A stretch of DNA of 64,000 nt from Thalassobaculum litoreum DSM 18839 (GTDB lineage Bacteria > Pseudomonadota > Alphaproteobacteria > Thalassobaculales > Thalassobaculaceae). The number at the start of each line of letters is the position of its first letter. The first letter of the stretch is position 1. The notes below the pieces were generated by a model. It did no database searches. It was not told the DNA's origin and saw only the letters and a list, made by a program, of their open reading frames with translations. This document shows, in pieces, positions 8,160-16,452 of this stretch. A program made the translations under genes and the position numbers. The stretch spans positions 279,556 to 343,555 of the forward strand of contig NZ_FNBW01000004.1 in assembly GCF_900102465.1 (NCBI RefSeq), written 5' to 3'.

Positions 8160-9224
8160 ATGAGCAGGCGTTTCAAGCTGGCGGTGCTGGGCTGCGGCCG
8201 CGTGTCGAACCGGTACCACGAGGTTCTGTCGCAGGAACTGGCCGACCGCGTCGACGTGGTCGGCGCCTGCGACCGGCTGCGCGATCGCGCCGAAGGCTTC
8301 GTGGCGGTCACCGGCGGCGAGGCGGTGGACGATCTGGAGGCGCTCGTCGCGCTCCGGCCCGATCTGGTCTGCATCCTGACCGAGTCGGGCAACCACGCCC
8401 GCGACGCGCTCGCCCTGCTGGAGCGCGGCTGCCATGTGCTGATCGAAAAGCCGGTGGCGCTCCGGCTCGACGACGCCGAAAGGATTCGCGATACCGCCAC
8501 GGCGGCCGGTCTCACGGCGGCGGTGGTGAAGCAGAACCGCTACAATCCGGCCATGCGCTTCGTGCGGCAGAAGGTCGAGTCCGGCAGCTTCGGCCGGCTG
8601 ATCGCCGCCGAGGTCCGGGTCCACTGGTGCCGCTATCAGGACTATTACGAGGACGGCTGGCACGGCACCTGGCGGATGGATGGCGGGGTGCTGGCCCAGC
8701 AGGCGATCCATCACCTGGACGCGCTGCAATGGCTGGGCGGCCCGATCGCGCGGGTCTGCGCCGTCGGCAAGGCCCTGGTGAACCGGCTGGAGGCCGAGGA
8801 CACCGCCGCCGCGGTGGTCGAGTTCGAGTCCGGCGCGGTCGGCACGATTGTGGCCACGACGGCGGCCCGCGACCGCGACTTCGAGGCCTCGGTCCAGCTC
8901 GTCGGCGAGAAGGCCCGGGTCAAGGTCGGTGGCTCCGCCCTGAACCGGTTGGAGGACTGGTTCTGCGTCGAGCAGGACCCGCTGGAGACCGACGTCGAGC
9001 TCCGCCACAGCCAGGAGGTGCCGAGCAGCTACGGCCTGGGGCACGGGCCGCTGATGCGCGACGTACTGGATGCGATCGAGGCGGGCGGCCCGCCGCCGGT
9101 CGATGTCGACTCGGCGATGATGTCCCTGCGGCTGATGCACGCGCTGTACGCCAGCATGGAAACCGGCGGCTGGGTCGATCTGCGCCGCGTGCCGATCTCG
9201 GACAGGCTCGGCCGGACTGGCTGA
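8160..9224 (+). CDS. Gfo/Idh/MocA-family oxidoreductase
   Basis: The 354-residue protein has the N-terminal Rossmann motif GCGRVSNRY (about 11-19) and the family signature EKPVAL (about 98-103), whose Lys is catalytic. The C-terminal beta-sheet domain carries GGVLAQQAIHHLDALQW with the conserved His pair. Members oxidise or reduce sugars and inositols with NAD(P). In glycan loci they often make 3-keto or 2-keto nucleotide sugars (WlbA/WbpB type). A good ribosome-binding site (AGGGAGGCGAG) precedes the ATG. An 81-bp gap separates it from the GT4 gene, so it may have its own promoter. Confidence 0.85.
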   Translation: MSRRFKLAVLGCGRVSNRYHEVLSQELADRVDVVGACDRLRDRAEGFVAVTGGEAVDDLEALVALRPDLVCILTESGNHARDALALLERGCHVLIEKPVALRLDDAERIRDTATAAGLTAAVVKQNRYNPAMRFVRQKVESGSFGRLIAAEVRVHWCRYQDYYEDGWHGTWRMDGGVLAQQAIHHLDALQWLGGPIARVCAVGKALVNRLEAEDTAAAVVEFESGAVGTIVATTAARDRDFEASVQLVGEKARVKVGGSALNRLEDWFCVEQDPLETDVELRHSQEVPSSYGLGHGPLMRDVLDAIEAGGPPPVDVDSAMMSLRLMHALYASMETGGWVDLRRVPISDRLGRTG

Positions 9225-9252
9225 GCCGACAGGCAGCAGGTTGCAGTAAGCC

Positions 9253-10476
9253 TCAGTCGGATCGGCCGTCCGGCACGACGCCTTCGTCCACCATGGTCTT
9301 GGTCAGGAGGCTCGGCGCCGACTGGTCGGCGCCGTAGACGGGCACCGGATGCGACAGACCGCCGGCATCGAGCTCCTTGGCGAAGGTCATGGCCTGCAAG
9401 ATCAGGTCGTCGATGTCGATATACTTGTAGCTGCCGGCCCGGCCCATCGAGACCACGCCCTCCGGCATGGCGTCGAAATACTGGTAGGCGCGGGCGATGT
9501 GCTTCTTGATCGGCAGCGGATAGAGCCGGTTGGAGAAGCTGGGGATCTCGATGCCCAGCAGGGTGGACGGCGCCTTGTGCTGGGTGAACTTCTTGTACTC
9601 GACGATCCGGGTATAGGGCTCCGCGCCGGCGTAGTAGACAAAGTAGGTCTTGTCGGGAAAGGCGAACTCAACCGGCAGGACGATGGTGATGAAATCCCGG
9701 CCGACGAACGGTAGCTCGCCGAACGCGTTGTTCATCAGCGTATCCGGCGAGATGGTGCTGACGATCAGGTCGTAGCTGTGCCAGTCGCCGGCGATCTGCA
9801 CGCGCTTGTTCGGGATGTCGAAGCGCTCGATCTCGGTGCCGGTCTTCACGTTGACCTCGGCGGTCGCCACCTGGAAGTAGCGGTCATAGCCGTCAGCGGC
9901 CAGCGGATAGGCGCTGATCGCGGTGTCCCAGCCCTCCCGCGAGCCGCTCTTGATCGGCACCCCCTTGGGCGACCAGCCGAAATCGTCGAGCTCGGCATTG
10001 CTGTCGACCTGCCACATCTTGCAGGAATAGCCGTCGACCATCTTGTGGTACAGCGTGTCGCCGACCGAGGCGCGCCAGTATTCCTCGAAGTTGCGGGCGT
10101 CCTTCCAGCCGCGGATCTCCTGTGCCTCGGCGATCTCCCGGTGGATGTCGTCGCGCTCCGGCATGCGCGGCAGGTCGTCCTCGTGGATGGGGAAGGAATA
10201 GAAGTTCCTGTCCTTCTCCACATAGGTGATGAATTCGTGGTCGAGCTTCCGCATCGGCACGATGGCGTTCAGGTAGTCGAACAGCGCGTCGGACGGCGTC
10301 AGGAAATGGCGCGGTCCGAAGGTGAAGGGGTGGCCGCCGCGCCAGTGGGTCTTCACCCCGCCGCCCAGGAACGGCGCGCGCTCCACCAAGTCGATGTTCC
10401 ATCCCCCGATCAGGGAGAGCTGATGGGCTGCCGCGCAGCCGGCGAAACCGCCACCGATGATGAGTGCGCGCTTCAT
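9253..10476 (-). CDS. UDP-galactopyranose mutase-like FAD protein
   Basis: The 407-residue protein has an FAD-binding GGGFAGCAAAHQL motif near the N-terminus. Its overall layout resembles UDP-galactopyranose mutase (Glf): NAD(P)-binding-like domain, GPRHFLTPSDALFDYLN, FYSFPIHEDDLPRM, and a C-terminal SMGRAGSYKYIDIDDLILQA that matches the Glf GR-x-YxY...D region. Glf enzymes convert UDP-Galp to UDP-Galf, and variants act on related sugars. The ATG at 10476 is preceded by GAGGTG; longer upstream readings have no support. It converges with the Gfo/Idh gene, 28 bp away, and is monocistronic. Confidence 0.83.
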   Translation of the reverse strand: MKRALIIGGGFAGCAAAHQLSLIGGWNIDLVERAPFLGGGVKTHWRGGHPFTFGPRHFLTPSDALFDYLNAIVPMRKLDHEFITYVEKDRNFYSFPIHEDDLPRMPERDDIHREIAEAQEIRGWKDARNFEEYWRASVGDTLYHKMVDGYSCKMWQVDSNAELDDFGWSPKGVPIKSGSREGWDTAISAYPLAADGYDRYFQVATAEVNVKTGTEIERFDIPNKRVQIAGDWHSYDLIVSTISPDTLMNNAFGELPFVGRDFITIVLPVEFAFPDKTYFVYYAGAEPYTRIVEYKKFTQHKAPSTLLGIEIPSFSNRLYPLPIKKHIARAYQYFDAMPEGVVSMGRAGSYKYIDIDDLILQAMTFAKELDAGGLSHPVPVYGADQSAPSLLTKTMVDEGVVPDGRSD

Positions 10477-10840
10477 CGTGGGAACACCTCTTTCTGAGAC
10501 GGGGTACCGCTCTTGGGGCTGAGGAAGGGATCGGCCGCCTTGGGCCGCCCGGCTTTCGCCGCACACCATGGTCCGAAACCGCCGGGGATGGCAACCGGAA
10601 GGGCCGGCCCCGCGGTACCCGTGTGTCTGCGGCGGCAGCTGCGAAGACCCGGCACTCGTGTGCGGTTCCGTCCTCGAGACCCTCGAAGGCGCAATATCAT
10701 TGCCGGTTCGGGCTGCCATGCGCGGCAGGGCGCGGCGCGCGGCCAGGGAAACCCCAGGTCGGGATTGTGAATTATTCGGCCTGAGAGCCGTCTCGAAAGT
10801 GTTGAGTAGCTGGCGCGACCGTGATTCCGAATGGGGTGTT
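10477..10840. other. Gene-free stretch upstream of the Glf-like gene
   Basis: This 364-bp stretch lies between the glf-like start and the IS left end. It is GC-rich and I see no supported gene on either strand. It probably holds the glf-like promoter. The distal part (10823-10840) carries GATTCCGAA followed by GTGTT. The same GATTCCGAA block recurs twice on the far side of the IS, at 12157 and 12205. Confidence 0.5.
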
Positions 10841-10918
10841 TGGTCCTGACCCCAGAACCTGGTCCAAACCGAGTGCGAAAAATCGGGCACGATCTCGGAA
10901 GCGAGAGAGGAGTGCCAG

Positions 10919-11185
10919 ATGCCGAAGAAGCGGTACACGGATGAGCAGATCGCGTTTGCCCTGCGGCAGGCGGAGGCGGGAACGCCGGTTGGAGAGATCT
11001 GCCGGAAGATGGGGGTGACCGAGGCGACCTATTACCGGTGGTGGAAGGCCTATGCCGGGATGGGTGTGGCGGAGATCCGGCGACTGAAGCAGCTTGAGGA
11101 AGAGAACGCGAAGCTGAAGCGGCTGGTAGCTGACCTGAGCTTGGATAAGACCATGTTGCAGGATGTGCTGCGGAAAAAGTGGTGA
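10919..11185 (+). CDS. IS3-family transposase OrfA
   Basis: The 88-residue protein is a helix-turn-helix transposase subunit: MPKKRYTDEQIAFALRQAE followed by a helix-turn-helix (VGEICRKMGVTEATYYRWW) and a leucine-zipper-like tail (LEEENAKLKRLVADLSLDK). It binds the IS ends. The 3' end carries AAA-AAG in the reading frame just before the stop, a typical slippery site. OrfB lies in the -1 frame, so an OrfAB fusion made by programmed -1 frameshifting is expected from family knowledge. Confidence 0.88.
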   Translation: MPKKRYTDEQIAFALRQAEAGTPVGEICRKMGVTEATYYRWWKAYAGMGVAEIRRLKQLEEENAKLKRLVADLSLDKTMLQDVLRKKW

Positions 11186-12021
11186 GGCCCGTTCGTCGTC
11201 GCGAGCTGGTCCGACACCTCCAGGTGGCCTATGGCATCTCCGAGAGGAAAGCCTGCGGCGCTGCCGGGTTCGGACGGGCCTCCCACCGTTACACGTCGCG
11301 GCGTGACCCTCAGGTCGAGCTAAGGATCCGGCTGAAGGACTTGGCGGAATCCCGGGTGCGCTATGGCTACCGTCGTCTGAGCATCCTGCTGCGCCGCGAA
11401 GGCTGGCGGGTGAACGATAAGCGGATCTACCGGCTCTACAACGAAGAGGGCCTGTCTATCCGCACCAGAAGCCCGAAGCGCCGTCGGTCCTGCCGATACC
11501 GGACCGGCCGCCCCGACGCCGCCGGCGTCAACGACTGCTGGGCGATGGACTTTATGTCCGATCGGCTGTTCGACGAGCGGCCGTTCCGGATCCTGACGAT
11601 TATCGACTGCCATACGAGAGAGGCTCTCGCATGTTCTGCGAGGACCGGGTTCCGGGCCTACCAGGTCGTCGAGGAGCTGGATCGGCTCTGCCGGGTCCGC
11701 GGCAAGCCGCAACGGATCCGGGTCGACAACGGAACTGAGTTTGCGGGACGGATGCTCGATCAGTGGGCCTATCTGAACAAGGTCGAGTTGGACTTCTCGC
11801 GGCCCGGAAATCCCACTGACAACGCGCATATCGAGGCGTTCAACAGCCGGCTCAGACAGGAATGCTTGAACGCCTCATGGTTCCTCAGCCTGCCCGACGC
11901 CAGGGACAGGATCGAAGCCTGGAGGGAGGATTACAATCTGAACCGGCCGCATTCCAGCCTGGGAAACTTGACCCCCAGCGCCTTTGCGGCCCAAATCAAA
12001 CCAGCCCGAAAAGTCGCATAG
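11179..12021 (+). CDS. IS3-family transposase OrfB (DDE integrase)
   Basis: This 280-residue catalytic part of the transposase overlaps OrfA by 7 bp in the -1 frame, beginning GTGGTGAGG. An HTH_21-like segment (YGYRRLSILLRREGWRVNDKR) precedes the RNase-H-like integrase core. The core has Asp in WAMDFMSD, Asp in VDNGTEF and Glu in HIEAFNSRLRQECL. All three DDE residues are present and the frame is intact, so the element may be active. Translation may occur mainly as an OrfAB frameshift product. Confidence 0.9.
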   Translation: MVRPVRRRELVRHLQVAYGISERKACGAAGFGRASHRYTSRRDPQVELRIRLKDLAESRVRYGYRRLSILLRREGWRVNDKRIYRLYNEEGLSIRTRSPKRRRSCRYRTGRPDAAGVNDCWAMDFMSDRLFDERPFRILTIIDCHTREALACSARTGFRAYQVVEELDRLCRVRGKPQRIRVDNGTEFAGRMLDQWAYLNKVELDFSRPGNPTDNAHIEAFNSRLRQECLNASWFLSLPDARDRIEAWREDYNLNRPHSSLGNLTPSAFAAQIKPARKVA

Positions 12022-12100
12022 TGGCTGGACCAAACTTGGGGTCAGGACCACCAGCCCGAAAAGTCGCATAGCGGCTGGACCAAACTTGGGGTCAGGACCA
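12001..12100. repeat. 50-bp tandem duplication of the IS right end
   Basis: Bases 12001-12050 and 12051-12100 are direct copies with one mismatch (T or C at position 22 of the unit). Each unit contains the last codons of OrfB, its stop and the full right inverted repeat, so the IS has two consecutive right ends. This could come from replication slippage or from an old abortive transposition event. Confidence 0.9.
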
Positions 12101-12484
12101 ATCCGGGGCGGGCTTCGAAAGAGGGTCCAGAACGTAGTCCCAAGTGCCAGAAAGGTGATTCCGAACTGCCATAATGTGTTACACAAGTGCTTAAAAGTGT
12201 TACACGATTCCGAATTCCAAATTACCATAATGTGTTACACAACTGCTGTAACGTGTTACCAGTTTTCTGTGTAACGGGGGGAGCACACCTCATTGTGACG
12301 ATCGTGAATCAGTGATGCTTTGACGGGCCTGCGGCAATAAAGACCAGTTTGAACGTGCGTGCAGATTTCGCTGTCTGCGATCGGCTCTAGATGGCGAAGC
12401 GTCGAGAAGTCCGCCGTTGAAGACCGATATGATCCGAATAGCTTCGACTATGGTGATGTGCCTCCGCTAAACGCCCTCGAATTT
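12101..12484. other. Gene-free AT-richer stretch with short repeats
   Basis: The 384 bp between the two IS structures hold no supported gene. The first 180 bp carry the GTGTTAC repeat array annotated separately. The rest (12276-12484) shows no clear hairpin, frame or repeat. The base composition is lower in GC than the neighbouring glycan genes, which fits an insertion hot spot. Confidence 0.5.
12157..12275. repeat. Array of GTGTTAC/GTGTAAC sites in two imperfect direct repeats
   Basis: Two imperfect direct repeats start at 12157 and 12205. Each runs from GATTCCGAA through CCATAATGTGTTACACAA to a CTGCT-like end. Five near-palindromic sites, GTGTTACAC or shorter versions, occur at about 12175, 12197, 12231, 12253 and 12268 (the last as TGTGTAAC). 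The central form TGTGTTACACA is symmetric around one base. The function is unknown: they could be regulator operators or the multi-site end of a lost transposon. Confidence 0.6.
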
Positions 12485-12974
12485 GGTTAGAGTTTTCCGG
12501 GTCTGATTCCTTGGCTGGGAGAAGAGCGGAAGACGATGAAGGCATCGAAGTTCACGGACGCGCAGTAGGCTTTCATCATCAAGCAGGGCGAGAACGTGGT
12601 GGCGACCTTGGAGCGGGTCTGCGGACAGATCGGCTATCCGAAGACGATCCGGGCCGACCAGGGCTCGGAGTTCATCTCCCGCGACATGGACCTATGGGCC
12701 GACCGGCGAGGCATCACACTCGATTTCTCACGCCCTGGCAAACCCACGGAGAACGCGTTTATCGAGGCGTTCAACGGCCGTCTGCGGGTGGAACGCCTGA
12801 ACACCCACTGGTTCCTGAGCCTTGCCGATGCGGCGGAAAAGTTGGAGGCTTGGCGTAGAGACTACAACGAACAGCGGCCACACAGCGCAATCGGGAACAA
12901 GGTCCCGGTAGCGCTCATGAAATCAGCTCACGTAACCAGCCTGTGATGCTGACAGAGGCTCCAAAACTCTAGCC
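12485..12974 (+). mobile_element. IS3-family remnant, internally deleted, bounded by inverted repeats
   Basis: The left end GGTTAGAGTTTTCCGGGTCT (12485-12504) pairs with the right end at 12954-12974 (complement of GGCTAGAGTTTTGGAGCCTCT) with a few mismatches. Only about 490 bp lie between them, compared with about 1.2 kb for a complete IS3 element. The inside is a fused remnant of OrfA and OrfB. It sits directly against a truncated minus-strand frame, so it probably inserted into or deleted part of that gene. Confidence 0.75.
12536..12946 (+). pseudogene. Transposase remnant (OrfA start fused to OrfB C-terminus)
   Basis: The frame opens with MKASKFTDAQ, the usual OrfA start of one IS3 subgroup, then hits an in-frame TAG at 12566. 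It continues AFIIKQGE and jumps straight into the C-terminal integrase region ([19 protein letters not shown], then [17 protein letters not shown]) with the last two DDE residues. The OrfA C-terminus and the first half of OrfB are missing. One stop plus a large internal deletion makes it non-functional, although its ends could be moved in trans. Confidence 0.8.
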
Positions 12975-13224
12975 ACGGCTGGGGGCAGGTTCGGGCGCAC
13001 TCCAATTTGAACACGCTATTGAGTTGCGATAGCATGATCGGGATGACTGCCACTGGAGCGGAGGCGCGGGACTGGATGCTAAGGTTCAGAGCGTGGAACG
13101 TGATCGTTTCGTTCGGATCAAAACCGATAATGACCTTGTGAATTGCGTCGTCCAATAACCAGTTTGAGGCGCCATCTGCCGCGCAGAGCCAAGCTTCCAA
13201 TTTATCGAAGCCGACGGTTCGCAT
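12975..13224 (-). pseudogene. Truncated gene resembling the N-terminus of the TPR-glycosyltransferase
   Basis: A minus-strand frame starts at an ATG at 13224 and runs about 83 residues before entering the IS remnant at 12974. Residues near 23-45 (LLDDAIHKVIIGFDPNETIT, then FH) resemble the start of the TPR protein at 14495-16141 (LLSAIARDVIAGFDPRKSIT, then RH). The rest does not match clearly. I read it as the 5' stub of a related gene cut by the IS, but it could be an unrelated small gene. It lies just downstream of the GT4 gene on the same strand. Confidence 0.4.
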
Positions 13225-13265
13225 GACAACTTAGCGCTGGCGATAGTCTCGCCGGCCGCGTCTGG

Positions 13266-14495
13266 TCAAGCGCTCACGTCTAAGCCGAATCTCTGGCGGA
13301 TCTCGGCAAGGATCGTCGGCAGGGATACGGTCTCGAAATCGTAGTTCTGTTCGACCGTCAACCGAGCAAAAAGCCCCAGCCTGTCGCGCTCCGCCTGAGA
13401 TAAGCTGAAGGCGCGTTCGATCCCGTCGGCCACGCCGGACGGGGTCAGGTCGCATAGTAGTCCGTTTTGCCGATCGGAAACGACCTCCTGGACCGGATGC
13501 ACGCGCGATCCAAGGACGCAGGCCTCTAGCGCCATCGCCTCCAACATCGACCACGACAACACGAACGGTACGGTCAGATACAGGTGAACCTGGGTGATGT
13601 TGAACAGGTCCAGAAACATCGAATAGGGCAACTTCCCGACAAAGGCGACATTCTCGATGGCCTCGGGTTCTTCGTTCAGGAAATATTCGCGCCAGGACAT
13701 GCCGTTTGGTGCGCGCTTGCCGTAGCTGATGTCGTCGCCGCCGATGAGGACGAAACGGATGTCGGGAGCACGCCGCCGCAGGATCTTGATGGCCTCGAAC
13801 AGGATATCGAAACCACGATACGGTTCCAGGTTTCGTGACACATAGGTCACGATCTTGTCGCCCTTCTTCAGGTGCCAGCCGTTTGGAAGAAAGACCTCGG
13901 ACGCGCGTCCCTCTCGGATCTGGGGAACCGAAACGCCTTCGTGATAGGTGAAGATCTTGTCCCACATGATCGGTGGGTGCTGATATTTCTGCCAGACGGT
14001 GGGGGTAATGATGAGATCTGCGCCCATCATCGATTGGGTGAGGTGCAGGTTCTTGCTGACAAGTCGGCACGCTTCTTCGATGGACACATTGTCTTTATTG
14101 ATGAACGCCGTGTCTGATTCCCGAGAAGTATAATAATACTCGGAAAAAATGATGAGCTTTGCGTTCGGGAATACCTCTTTCACAAACAACGCTTCGCCCC
14201 AGCCGGAGTGGGCGAATATGATGTCTGGGTTAACTCCGCGTTCTTTTAGGGTTAAAAGGACACGCACCACGGCTTGTGCATAGAGGATCTGCTCATCAAG
14301 AAATTTTATGTAATGATGTCCGTCACGGTTAGGTTCGCGAGCTAGGCTGTATTTGACTCGTTTTACATTTTCAATTCCAATATCATCTCGTTTTGTGATG
14401 AAATAAATACTGCTTTTTTTGTTTTTTGCTAGACTTTGGCACAGATTCTTGAATTGACCTGGCATATTCTGATGAATAAAGAAAATACAAGGCAT
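13266..14495 (-). CDS. Glycosyltransferase family 4 protein
   Basis: The 409-residue GT-B glycosyltransferase begins MPCIFFIHQNMPGQFKNL, like the GT4 proteins whose N-terminus starts with a HQN-FPGQF strand. The C-terminal donor domain has TYVSRNLEPYRGFDILFEA and LSWSMLEAMALEACVLGSRV, with the glutamate of the E-x7-E region. It is predicted to add a sugar to a surface glycan. The start codon overlaps the TPR gene stop by one base (TAATG), so the two are co-translated. The first 300 bp of the gene are AT-rich compared with the flanking glycan genes, which suggests horizontal acquisition. Confidence 0.85.
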   Translation of the reverse strand: MPCIFFIHQNMPGQFKNLCQSLAKNKKSSIYFITKRDDIGIENVKRVKYSLAREPNRDGHHYIKFLDEQILYAQAVVRVLLTLKERGVNPDIIFAHSGWGEALFVKEVFPNAKLIIFSEYYYTSRESDTAFINKDNVSIEEACRLVSKNLHLTQSMMGADLIITPTVWQKYQHPPIMWDKIFTYHEGVSVPQIREGRASEVFLPNGWHLKKGDKIVTYVSRNLEPYRGFDILFEAIKILRRRAPDIRFVLIGGDDISYGKRAPNGMSWREYFLNEEPEAIENVAFVGKLPYSMFLDLFNITQVHLYLTVPFVLSWSMLEAMALEACVLGSRVHPVQEVVSDRQNGLLCDLTPSGVADGIERAFSLSQAERDRLGLFARLTVEQNYDFETVSLPTILAEIRQRFGLDVSA

Positions 14496-16141
14496 TAGAT
14501 GTGCTCCAGAATTCTGGCCAGCTCATGTCGCGCGTCGACGAAGAACGATTCCCAGCTTTGGGTTCTCGAGCGCTGCAGGATTGTCAGTGATGGAAACCAG
14601 TCAGAGGTACGGCCCGTCATCCAGCGCCAGTCGCGCGCCGGTCCGGTAAGCACAATGCCTTTCTTGCCGAGGGCGCCCGCGAGATTGGCCGTCGAGGTGC
14701 AGGTGGATACGACGACATCCATCTGCTGCATCAGAACGGCAGTTGCCTCGAAGTCGGTCAGATGCGGCGCCAAGTCGACCACGTCAGGGTGGCGTTCCGA
14801 AATCACTCCCTCGTCGCGGCCTTTTTGAAAGCAGTAGAAATCCGCGTTGAGGCCCTCGAACAGGCCGTCGATGTCATCGATCTTTGCCGAGCGCTGCTGG
14901 TCGTGCGTGAATTTCGGATTGCCGGCCCACACGATTCCGACTTTTGGGCGGCTGCTGGAAATGGTGGGGAGTTCAGGCCGTGGCGAGGGGACGATATACG
15001 GAAAGGCCTGTCCGCTCATATCGGCGATTCCCAGTAGGGCCGGGACGTCAAACAACGGCAGATAGAAGTCGTGCCCTTCTCGTAAGGTTTTGTCAAAAGG
15101 TACAATTTTCGCTTGCGGGAAGCTGTTCTGGAGGAGATCCAGAACGCTCTGGTAGCACTCAAAGGTCGCCGTGACGCCCTTGGGCAACTGTTCGAGCAGC
15201 TTCGGGATGAAGCGGGCGAACAGCAGATTATCCCCCACCCCCTGTTCACAGTAGACGAAGAGGCTACCGGTCAGGCCCTTCACGGAGTCTACATTCGTGA
15301 TGCCCGGATATCGAATGCGCGTGGGAAATCCGTCGAAGAACCATCTGTCTCTGTAGACTTTGAAGCCCTTTGCAAAATCGCCGCTGGCCATCAGGGCGTG
15401 AGAGAGGTTCCACTTGACGCTGGCGCTCTCTGGTTTGAGCTTTTCCGCGCGTGCACTCTGACGCACCGCGTCCCGCACGTATCCGGTTTCCCGCCGCAGA
15501 TTGCCGCGGTTGTAATAGGCATCCCAGATGTCAGGACGGAGCAGGATCGCGCGTTTGGAACTCGCTTCGCTCAGTTCAAAGTCGCCAATATGTCTGGCGG
15601 CGGATGCCATATTGAGCAGGGTTCGGTGGTGCACCTCTGCTTTCAACGCCTTCTTGTAGAACTCCAGAGCCTGCGAAAGATCGCCGCTCAGATTCGCGTA
15701 GTATCCCGCCTTGAAGCTCAGAATTTCGTCGCTGAGACCACTGCGGATCGCGGCGCGCATCAACTCCAGTGCAGCCAGCGTTTGGCCGTCCGATTCCAGC
15801 GCTTCCGCCAGACGGACCGTGGCAATCTTGCTTTTTGGCTGCAGGCTGGCAGCACGGCTCCGTAACCGGATCAGGCTGGATTTCTTCAATTCTCGCTTAA
15901 ATGTTTCACAGTAAAAATCGAGTGCGACAAAGGTGTTTGGGAAAGATTTTGCTAGGCTTTCTGCGATTTTTCGCCGCGCTTCGGGCGTCGCTTCCCTCTC
16001 GACATGGGCGCGCAGCTCTTCGAGCAATTTTGAGGTGTTGGGGAAGTCAGAACCGTGCCGTGTGATGCTCTTTCTCGGATCAAATCCGGCGATAACGTCT
16101 CGCGCGATGGCCGATAGGAGGTCGCGTGGGGGATGATCCAT
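14495..16141 (-). CDS. TPR-repeat protein with C-terminal glycosyltransferase-like domain
   Basis: The 548-residue protein has about 270 N-terminal residues of TPR-like helical repeats (for example FKAGYYANLSGDLSQALEFY and DAYYNRGNLRRETGYVRDAV). The C-terminal domain has YCEQGVGDNLLFARFIP, KVGIVWAGNPKFTHDQQRS and VVSTCTSTANLAGALGKKG. These match the GT9/GT41-like fold seen in many bacterial TPR-glycosyltransferases. It may glycosylate a protein or build a glycan. It is the first gene of a two-gene minus-strand operon with the GT4 gene. Only this gene pair in the cluster lies on this strand between insertion elements. Confidence 0.82.
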   Translation of the reverse strand: MDHPPRDLLSAIARDVIAGFDPRKSITRHGSDFPNTSKLLEELRAHVEREATPEARRKIAESLAKSFPNTFVALDFYCETFKRELKKSSLIRLRSRAASLQPKSKIATVRLAEALESDGQTLAALELMRAAIRSGLSDEILSFKAGYYANLSGDLSQALEFYKKALKAEVHHRTLLNMASAARHIGDFELSEASSKRAILLRPDIWDAYYNRGNLRRETGYVRDAVRQSARAEKLKPESASVKWNLSHALMASGDFAKGFKVYRDRWFFDGFPTRIRYPGITNVDSVKGLTGSLFVYCEQGVGDNLLFARFIPKLLEQLPKGVTATFECYQSVLDLLQNSFPQAKIVPFDKTLREGHDFYLPLFDVPALLGIADMSGQAFPYIVPSPRPELPTISSSRPKVGIVWAGNPKFTHDQQRSAKIDDIDGLFEGLNADFYCFQKGRDEGVISERHPDVVDLAPHLTDFEATAVLMQQMDVVVSTCTSTANLAGALGKKGIVLTGPARDWRWMTGRTSDWFPSLTILQRSRTQSWESFFVDARHELARILEHI

Positions 16142-16452
16142 TGTATTCCGAGTTCTGCAGCCTTATCCCTGCAAAAAGGGACCGGCGGCTTTATATGTTG
16201 GCCATTCCGGCCATTTGGCCGACAGGCTCAGGTTTCCCGCAGAAACAGGGGTGGATTTCGAACACGGAAATTAATAGACGATCCGTTTTCGCCGTCAATG
16301 GTCGAGGCCGCTGCCGTACGAGGTTGGCACGCTTTTGCTGGAAAGGCCTTGGATCGGGCCAAGTCTCTGGTAACATGGATAAAATAATGTGCCCTTTCGT
16401 TGCGACTGTCCGGTCCGTGCTTCGCCCGGCTACAGTCGTTGACACCTGATGC
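16142..16452. other. Divergent intergenic region
   Basis: The 311 bp separate the minus-strand TPR gene from the plus-strand oxygenase and must contain promoters for both. I see no supported coding frame and no strong hairpin. It marks the edge between the AT-richer acquired pair and the GC-rich sugar operon. Confidence 0.5.

Larger units (their letters stand above)
10841..12050 (+). mobile_element. IS3-family insertion sequence (IS407-like)
   Basis: The element is bounded by inverted repeats. The left end at 10841 reads TGGTCCTGACCCCA, and the right end at 12037-12050 is its exact complement for 14 bases (TGGGGTCAGGACCA); a second GGTCCA-type block follows inside both ends. It carries the two overlapping reading frames typical of IS3 elements, and OrfB is full length with no stop. 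The 50 bp at the right end (12001-12050) are repeated directly at 12051-12100, so the outer boundary could also be 12100. I see no clear target duplication: GTGTT on the left, CCAGC or ATCCG on the right. Confidence 0.85.

Noticed and set aside
12157..12275. The GTGTTAC repeats as a CRISPR array
   Set aside because: Units are imperfect, unequally spaced and only two long repeats are present; no cas gene is near.
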